Assembly (NCBI RefSeq): GCF_900102025.1
Contig: NZ_FNAU01000017.1
Span: 1 to 37,544, forward strand
DNA length: 37,544 nt
Direction of reading: 5' to 3'
Origin: Actinobaculum suis
Lineage (GTDB): Bacteria > Actinomycetota > Actinomycetes > Actinomycetales > Actinomycetaceae
The notes under the pieces are model-generated. The model was not told the DNA's origin. It made no database searches and saw only the letters and a list, made by a program, of their open reading frames with translations. Shown here piece by piece: positions 32,430-37,544 of the stretch (position 1 is the first letter of the stretch; each line of letters opens with the position of its first letter). The position numbers and the translations under genes were made by a program.

Positions 32430-34334
32430 GTGAAAATATGGTGGATTGGCCACCTCTGGCGTATTTCTGGAGCCTGGGGGCGTACGGCCCTGCTAGCTAT
32501 GCTGGCGCAAGCGGCTTGCGCAGCTGCCCTGCCCCTCATTTTCGGTTTGCTCACTCAAGCCGTACTAGATGGCGCCCAACTTCGCGCCATCTGGGGATAT
32601 CTTGCGGCAGTAGCCGGGCTACTTATTGCCAGCGGGATTTTGGAGCCGATCTCCGAGTATTTGATTGGGCGCGGCACCAGCTACGCCCTCGAAAACTTGC
32701 ACCGCGACTGGTTCCGCACAATCCTTGCCGTGCCTCCCGCGCAGCTATCGGCCCCGCAAATCTCGCGCACCACCAAGGATCTTTCGCGCTGGGAGGTCAC
32801 CGACGCCCTCGATAACGCCTGCACGGTCGTCTTCTACCGCATGAGCGGATTCCTTTCTTTCCTGCTCATTGCCCAGTGGAATATCTGGATCGCGATTCTC
32901 CTAGCCGGCGCACAGGTAATCTTGGGATACATAAGCCTTGGGTGGTCACGAAGCCTCGAGAGTGCTCCGCCCGCTGCCCAGGCGCGCTCAGATTACTATT
33001 ACGCCCTGCTCACGCGCTCAACTAATGCGCGCGAACTCCGTATTTTTGGCACGGCCAAGATCTTCTTGCGGCGTTTCGAAGAGTATTGGCGCCAGTACAA
33101 GGCATCCGGCCTGGGTGCGGTTTCCGGGCAGGCGCGCCGCGTATTCCTGGTTGCCATCCTCGTTTTCCTTGCCTACCTGGGAGGTTTCGTGGCTCTAGCG
33201 TTGAGCGCCGGGACGGGAGCCACCACTGCCGGTACCGTGGTAACGGTTGTCGGTGCGGCCATGAATCTCACCGGCCTGGGCATGATCGGTTCTTCCGCGA
33301 TTATCTACAGTGTGTACAACGGCGTCGTCGGCCGCCTCACCCAATTCCGCGCGCTACGCACGCAGCCGAGCCCTGCGCTATCGGCACCGCCAACCGCGCG
33401 CGCTGATTCACTGGATGCCGGCTCGATACGCCCGCCGAAGGTGGAGATCGATCATCTTTCCTTTAGTTACGACCCGGAAAATTCCGCCCCGGTGATCGCT
33501 GACCTGAGCCTCGTTTTAGAGCCAGGTACGACGACGGCGCTGGTGGGCGTCAACGGTTCCGGGAAATCAACACTGATTAAGCTCCTCACTGGTTTAGAAA
33601 CTCCGGACGCTGGAAAAATCAGCATCGACGGAGGGGCGCCGCGTGGGCAAGCAGCGGTCGTTTTCCAATCCCCAACTCGTTATCCCTTCGGGGCGCTCGC
33701 GAATATTCAGCTTGGCCAAGAGTTTCCAGGTGTAGACGTAACGGATATTGCACAGGCTGCCGGAGTGGACGCGCAGTGGCTCACGAGCGGCGAGAAAACG
33801 GCGGAAAAGACCGGCTTTTCCGGCGGGCAGTGGCAACGCATTGCCTTGGCCCGGTGCCTGTACTTCGCGCGCGGACGCGGCGGGCTCGTGATCCTCGATG
33901 AGCCGACCTCAGCCATGGACCCGATTTTTGAACGCGACCTTTTCGCAGATTTCCGCACGCTGACCAGCGGGCTCACAACATTGCTCGTCACGCATAGGTT
34001 GGGATCGGTAAAAAGCGTTGATCGGATCTTGGTTTTGGATGGGGGCCGGATTACCGAAGACGGCACCCACGAAGAACTCATGGCACAACATGGCACCTAT
34101 TACCACATGTTCGAAACCCAGCGGCACCTGTATGCCGATCAGCCCGAAACAACCGAAAGCGAACCGGAGGAAGAAGCTGGAATGTCGCACGTGACCGGCA
34201 TCCGCACGCGGCACGTTGCCGGCACCAGCACGCGGGAAACAGCCGGAATGCCCCAAGCTGCTGGCACTAACGCACATACCCGCAGCACATCGGAAGTCGC
34301 TCATACTTCGCACAACGGACAGGAGAGTGAGTAG
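32430..34334 (+). CDS. ABC exporter half-transporter 1 (fused permease and ATPase)
   Basis: A 634-residue protein; the GTG at 32430 has AAAGGAG 8 nt upstream, better than the ATG at 32403. Six membrane helices in residues 1-300 form an exporter-type domain, with the loop ARELRIFGTAKIFLRRFEEY. The ATPase domain (about 335-560) carries Walker A GVNGSGKST, Q-loop AVVFQSPTRYPFGALANIQLG, signature FSGGQWQRIALARCL, Walker B LVILDEPTSAMD and H-loop VTHRLGSV. No peptidase C39 domain precedes it. The last 60 residues are Gly/Thr/His-rich repeats. With the next gene, 2 nt away, it should form a heterodimer; context suggests peptide export but the substrate is unknown. Confidence 0.9.
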   Translation: MKIWWIGHLWRISGAWGRTALLAMLAQAACAAALPLIFGLLTQAVLDGAQLRAIWGYLAAVAGLLIASGILEPISEYLIGRGTSYALENLHRDWFRTILAVPPAQLSAPQISRTTKDLSRWEVTDALDNACTVVFYRMSGFLSFLLIAQWNIWIAILLAGAQVILGYISLGWSRSLESAPPAAQARSDYYYALLTRSTNARELRIFGTAKIFLRRFEEYWRQYKASGLGAVSGQARRVFLVAILVFLAYLGGFVALALSAGTGATTAGTVVTVVGAAMNLTGLGMIGSSAIIYSVYNGVVGRLTQFRALRTQPSPALSAPPTARADSLDAGSIRPPKVEIDHLSFSYDPENSAPVIADLSLVLEPGTTTALVGVNGSGKSTLIKLLTGLETPDAGKISIDGGAPRGQAAVVFQSPTRYPFGALANIQLGQEFPGVDVTDIAQAAGVDAQWLTSGEKTAEKTGFSGGQWQRIALARCLYFARGRGGLVILDEPTSAMDPIFERDLFADFRTLTSGLTTLLVTHRLGSVKSVDRILVLDGGRITEDGTHEELMAQHGTYYHMFETQRHLYADQPETTESEPEEEAGMSHVTGIRTRHVAGTSTRETAGMPQAAGTNAHTRSTSEVAHTSHNGQESE

Positions 34335-34336
34335 TC

Positions 34337-36367
34337 GTGCGTGCAACAGAACCGCAAGCATCGGATAGTTCGCAGTCTTCTCCACCAGCACGGATGTCTT
34401 CACCGCGCGATATTTCCCGCGCCCGCGCCGTCTCGGACGTGATGCGCCGAGCCTGGCGCAGTGCTCGCGAAGCTTTCCTGCTGGCCCTCATTGAGCCTCT
34501 AGCGGCTCTGACCGGAGGGCTTGCCCCGGTATTCGTCACTCTCATGGTGGAAGGAGCATTACAACATAATGCGCAGCTGATGGGCATCTGCGCCGGGATT
34601 CTAGCCGGCGTCGTTTTCCTCAATATTTGCGCCACCGTGGTAGGTACGACGGCGCGGCTCAACGTGATCCGTGCGGTCGGGCATTCCTATGATGCTTCGA
34701 TCGCCCGCGGGCTCGCGGCAGTTCCGTATGTAGACCAGTTGGCCGAACCACAACTAGCTGCCGCAACTCAATTGCTCACGCAAAGAGCCGGGTTGCTCGC
34801 GCAGATCGCGAATGGGTGGCTCTCTGCTTTGCGGATCATCATGCAATTCATTGGAGTTGCGGTTTCGGCAGTTTTAATCTGGCCGTGGCTGGTGGTGATT
34901 CCTCTCGGGGCAATCCCCGCGCTGCTGATAGAAAACCGTTTAGACGCCGTGGATGAGCAGGCAGAAACGGCCTCAGCAAGCAAGGAAGAGCGCCGCGATC
35001 TTCTCTACGAGACTGTAGAAACACCGCTGGCACGTAATGAAAGCACCCTGTGGCATGCCGGCGCGTATCTGCGCGACCGGTTCGCAAAAACGCTGCGGGG
35101 TTGGCGTGCGCCTTATGACCGAGCGGCTGGTACCCGATATCGGGCCATGGCCTTGCCCACGCTCATCGTCCCACTCGTTACCGCCGTCGTCATTATCTTC
35201 TTGACCTTGCGGATCACGACGGGCGCAGCCATGGCTTCGGCCCTGGCCGGTGCCTTCCTCGTTACTTTGCAGCTCAAGGACGTTACTTGGGCGGTACCGC
35301 AGTTGCTACGCGGTTTGCTCGGCTCAACGCGGGCGGTCCGCCGCGCCCTGTGGGTGGAAGAGCAGTGCGCCCACTACGCGGCTACCTCCACCACCGAAGA
35401 ACGCCACGCAAACGCGGGCAGCGTTGCCGAAACTGCTCGGGAAAACACAACGGAAGCGCCCGCCTGCCGCGAGCAGACGAAGGTTGCGGGCCAGGGCCAC
35501 GCGGAAGTGGCAGGCCAGCCTCCGGTTTCCGCGGCGCCCTCGCAGGCATGCGCGGTGGCCCTGCGCTGCGAGGGCTTGACGTATCGATATCCGGGCACGG
35601 AAGAAAATGCGCTCCACGATGTAAACATTGAGATTCCGGCCGGGAGCACGGTTGCTTTGGTCGGCCGCAACGGATCCGGGAAAACCACCTTCCTTGATCT
35701 TGCGCTCGGACTACGGCAACCAAGCGCCGGCGTATGCGAGTGGGAAGGTGAGGCCACCGGCGTCGCCGCGACTTTACAGGACTTCTTACGTTACGAAGCA
35801 ACAGTCATGGAAAACGTGGCCTTCTCACGCGACCGGGTGGCGAAGCTGGCCAACCGGGCTAAGGAACCAAACCTCGTGCAAGAACCGAAGGCCGGTCAGG
35901 ATGCAAACCTCACGCGGGAAGCTGATCCGGTGCGCGCAGCGCTGGAGGAAGTGCAACTTGGGGGCGTGCTTGCGGATTTGCCGGAGGGTGAAGACACCGT
36001 GCTCGGCACTCGTTGGCAAGGTGCGCATGACCTTTCGGGCGGGCAATGGCAACGCCTGGCGGTGGCTCGCGCGCGCTTCCAATTGCGGTACGCGCAGGCC
36101 GGAAGAATTGCCTACGACGAAGCCTCGAGTGCCCTAGACGCGTTTGCGGAAGAGCAACTGGCGAAGGTGTTCCTCGATAAAACCGGGCACGCGAACGTTA
36201 CTTTCTACGTCACGCACAGGATGAGTATCGCCAAGAACGCGGACCTGATTCTTGTGTGGCACAACGGCGAAATTCTGGAATCGGGTACACATGCCGCCTT
36301 GATGGCGCAGGGCGGGCTCTACAGAGAAATGTTCGAAGCACAGGCGACCGGGCTTCACGAAGCCTGA
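34337..36367 (+). CDS. ABC exporter half-transporter 2 (fused permease and ATPase)
   Basis: A 676-residue partner of the preceding exporter, starting at GTG two bases after its stop, behind AGGAG. An N-terminal tail of about 45 polar residues precedes six membrane helices (to about 335). An Ala/Glu/Thr-rich linker (about 340-400) leads to the ATPase domain: Walker A GRNGSGKTT, Q-loop AATLQDFLRYEATVMENVAF, an inserted charged stretch after it, signature DLSGGQWQRLAVARA, Walker B GRIAYDEASSALD and H-loop VTHRMSIAKNA. The Walker B end reads DEAS instead of DEPT, tolerated in many exporters. Substrate unknown. Confidence 0.9.
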   Translation: MRATEPQASDSSQSSPPARMSSPRDISRARAVSDVMRRAWRSAREAFLLALIEPLAALTGGLAPVFVTLMVEGALQHNAQLMGICAGILAGVVFLNICATVVGTTARLNVIRAVGHSYDASIARGLAAVPYVDQLAEPQLAAATQLLTQRAGLLAQIANGWLSALRIIMQFIGVAVSAVLIWPWLVVIPLGAIPALLIENRLDAVDEQAETASASKEERRDLLYETVETPLARNESTLWHAGAYLRDRFAKTLRGWRAPYDRAAGTRYRAMALPTLIVPLVTAVVIIFLTLRITTGAAMASALAGAFLVTLQLKDVTWAVPQLLRGLLGSTRAVRRALWVEEQCAHYAATSTTEERHANAGSVAETARENTTEAPACREQTKVAGQGHAEVAGQPPVSAAPSQACAVALRCEGLTYRYPGTEENALHDVNIEIPAGSTVALVGRNGSGKTTFLDLALGLRQPSAGVCEWEGEATGVAATLQDFLRYEATVMENVAFSRDRVAKLANRAKEPNLVQEPKAGQDANLTREADPVRAALEEVQLGGVLADLPEGEDTVLGTRWQGAHDLSGGQWQRLAVARARFQLRYAQAGRIAYDEASSALDAFAEEQLAKVFLDKTGHANVTFYVTHRMSIAKNADLILVWHNGEILESGTHAALMAQGGLYREMFEAQATGLHEA

Positions 36368-36705
36368 ATTGGGCCCTACCTGGAGATTGACCGGTTTGTT
36401 GTAGCAAAAGAAAACGAAGAAGGCCCCCACGCAAAGTGGACATGGGGGTGATTGGGATTACCCTTGTTTTGTTGATACTGGATTAGAGGGATTGTCGGTG
36501 GGGTGGTGGTTTCCACTCGCGTCTGGGCTTTCATTTCTATTGCGGATCGGCGCGCGGATCTGATGGTGTTACGGGGAGAGCGTGAATAATTCCTACGGGG
36601 AGGCCTTTGTTTAGCAGACACTTTCCGTGGCTACTCCGAATGTCTCATACAGTTCCGGTAGCAGTACTTGTCATTTTGTGTCGCCCGCATGGGCCGGGCT
36701 AGTTT
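36368..36705. other. Gene-free stretch between the exporter pair and the transposase
   Basis: No gene is supported. A minus-strand frame of 81 codons (36376-36621) is of unusual composition without recognisable motif or ribosome site. CCCCCA (36424-36429) and TGGGGG (36443-36448) could form a weak hairpin after the exporter gene. The insertion element end probably lies in the last part (about 36669 onward). Confidence 0.4.
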
Positions 36706-37544
36706 TTAGGACCGGTCGGTTTGAGTGCCTTCCTGGGTTTGGTGCCATTGGTTGGCGTATTCAGTCGGTGGGATAAATCCTAGGCTCGAATGCGGATGAT
36801 GCGTGTTGTAACGCTCTGACCACAGTCGCAGGCAGTGCGACGCGTGGGCAGGGTCGTCGAACATCTCGTCTTCTAGCAGCTCGTCACGTAGCCGGTTGTG
36901 GAAGGACTCCACAAACCCGTTATGCCAGGGCATTCCCGGTGGGATGAACGCTTCGATAGTGTCTTGCTTGGCTGCCCATTGAGTCAGCTCTTGGCTGATG
37001 AACTCCGGGCCGTTATCCATACGCAATACCCGAGGTCTACCACCACGCACAGTGGCTAAATTCTCCAGCAGGTCAATCACCGCAGTAGCGGTAATTGACC
37101 GAGCGACCTCGAAACCAACATGCTCACGGGTGAACTCGTCGATCACGTTGCAGATCTTGAAGGTTTTGCCCTGGTAGTCACTATCAAACTGGAAGTCCAG
37201 CGCCCACACTTGCCCCGGACACGTCGCTGGCTGCGTGCGGGGTGTTGGCACGGGCAAGCAGCGTCGCTTAGCAGCTTTGCGAGGAAAGACCCGCAGACCC
37301 TCCTGGCGCCACAGGCGGCGCACCACATCACGGCCACAGGTAAAGCCGGCCTGTCGGGCTTTCACCCAAGCGCGGCGATAGCCCCAGCGTCGGTACTCAC
37401 CAGCGAAGGTGACCAGCCAACTGCGCAAAGCGGCGTACTTATCCGCGCTAGGCTTCTGGTGGCGTTTGCGGGCGTTGTAGTACGCCGCTGTGGATACCCC
37501 GACGACCCGGCAGGCAAAGCGCACCGAATAACCCACAGATAGAG
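36669..37544 (-). mobile_element. IS3-family insertion sequence, partial (runs off the window)
   Basis: The element contains the orfB transposase; its other end and orfA are outside the window. The sequence TGTCATTTTGTGTCGCC at 36669-36685 starts with TG and lies just past the transposase stop, so it is a candidate terminal inverted repeat. This cannot be confirmed without the opposite end. It marks the region after the tRNA as accessory. Confidence 0.55.
36706..37544 (-). CDS. IS3-family transposase OrfB (DDE), 5' end outside window
   Basis: At least 276 residues. The frame stays open to the window edge, with a GTG at 37536; in this family orfB is usually reached by -1 frameshift from orfA, so the true protein probably continues upstream. 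It opens with the helix-turn-helix-like FACRVVGVSTAAYYNARKR. The retroviral-type integrase core follows: first Asp in VWALDFQFDSDYQG, second Asp in RMDNGPEFISQELTQW, catalytic Glu in NGFVESFHNRLRDELL. The HTHHPHSSLGFIPPTEYA ending is typical. The catalytic triad is intact, so the enzyme may be active if orfA is. Confidence 0.93.
   Translation of the reverse strand, partial: LSVGYSVRFACRVVGVSTAAYYNARKRHQKPSADKYAALRSWLVTFAGEYRRWGYRRAWVKARQAGFTCGRDVVRRLWRQEGLRVFPRKAAKRRCLPVPTPRTQPATCPGQVWALDFQFDSDYQGKTFKICNVIDEFTREHVGFEVARSITATAVIDLLENLATVRGGRPRVLRMDNGPEFISQELTQWAAKQDTIEAFIPPGMPWHNGFVESFHNRLRDELLEDEMFDDPAHASHCLRLWSERYNTHHPHSSLGFIPPTEYANQWHQTQEGTQTDRS

Noticed and set aside
36376-36621. Minus-strand frame of 81 codons before the transposase
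   Set aside because: Unusual composition, no start signal and no recognisable family; probably non-coding flank of the insertion element.

Overview
The window looks like chromosomal DNA of a moderately high-GC actinobacterium. The evidence is gene content and order: phoU / senX3-regX3-like two-component pair / carD / cysS / rlmB in the order familiar from Streptomyces and relatives, and a uvrD2 / ThiF-like / Zincin_2 (DUF2342) / PDZ-Lon-like / UPF0182 block matching the neighbourhood of mycobacterial Rv3193c-Rv3198c. GTG and TTG starts and apparent leaderless promoters fit this. Protein lengths and the many Ala/Gly/Pro-rich linkers would suit an Actinomycetaceae-like genome, but the family is an inference.

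Layout. (1) 0.4-5.1 kb, minus strand: an iron/cobalamin-type ABC uptake operon (permease, ATPase, binding lipoprotein) followed by two coupled genes for paralogous ThuA/amidotransferase-like proteins of unknown function. Two tandem DtxR/IdeR-like boxes lie upstream, so the operon is probably iron regulated. (2) 5.4-6.7 kb: small genes, namely a HicB-like protein, a small membrane protein and a 53-residue lipoprotein. (3) 6.8-10.9 kb: phosphoglycerate mutase, phoU (minus) with PHO-box-like repeats, and the divergent histidine kinase and response regulator that probably sense phosphate together with PhoU. (4) 11.2-15.9 kb: carD, a UMF1-type MFS transporter (minus), cysS and the RlmB-type rRNA methyltransferase. 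The ispD/ispF genes usually found between carD and cysS are absent. (5) 16.1-20.9 kb: a hypothetical membrane protein, an ASCH-domain protein, a LytR_C-domain membrane protein (minus) and a uracil/xanthine permease. (6) 21.2-31.4 kb: uvrD2-like helicase, ThiF/E1-like protein, Zincin_2 protein, PDZ-S16 protease and UPF0182 membrane protein. (7) 31.76 kb to the end: initiator tRNA-Met, then an accessory region with a frameshifted and truncated radical-SAM/SPASM maturase, two ABC exporter half-transporters and an IS3-family transposase running off the window edge. It reads as the remnant of a peptide-maturation/export (RiPP-like) island next to a tRNA gene.

Two genome-style features stand out. 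First, short tandem repeats, each of different sequence and period (9 to about 60 bp), sit at or just past the stop codon of about a dozen genes; several copies contain the stop codon itself, as if gene 3' ends had been locally re-duplicated. Second, many starts lack a Shine-Dalgarno sequence but have a TANNNT -10 element ending 6-7 nt before the start codon, the signature of leaderless transcription. No CRISPR array, rRNA gene or phage module was seen.
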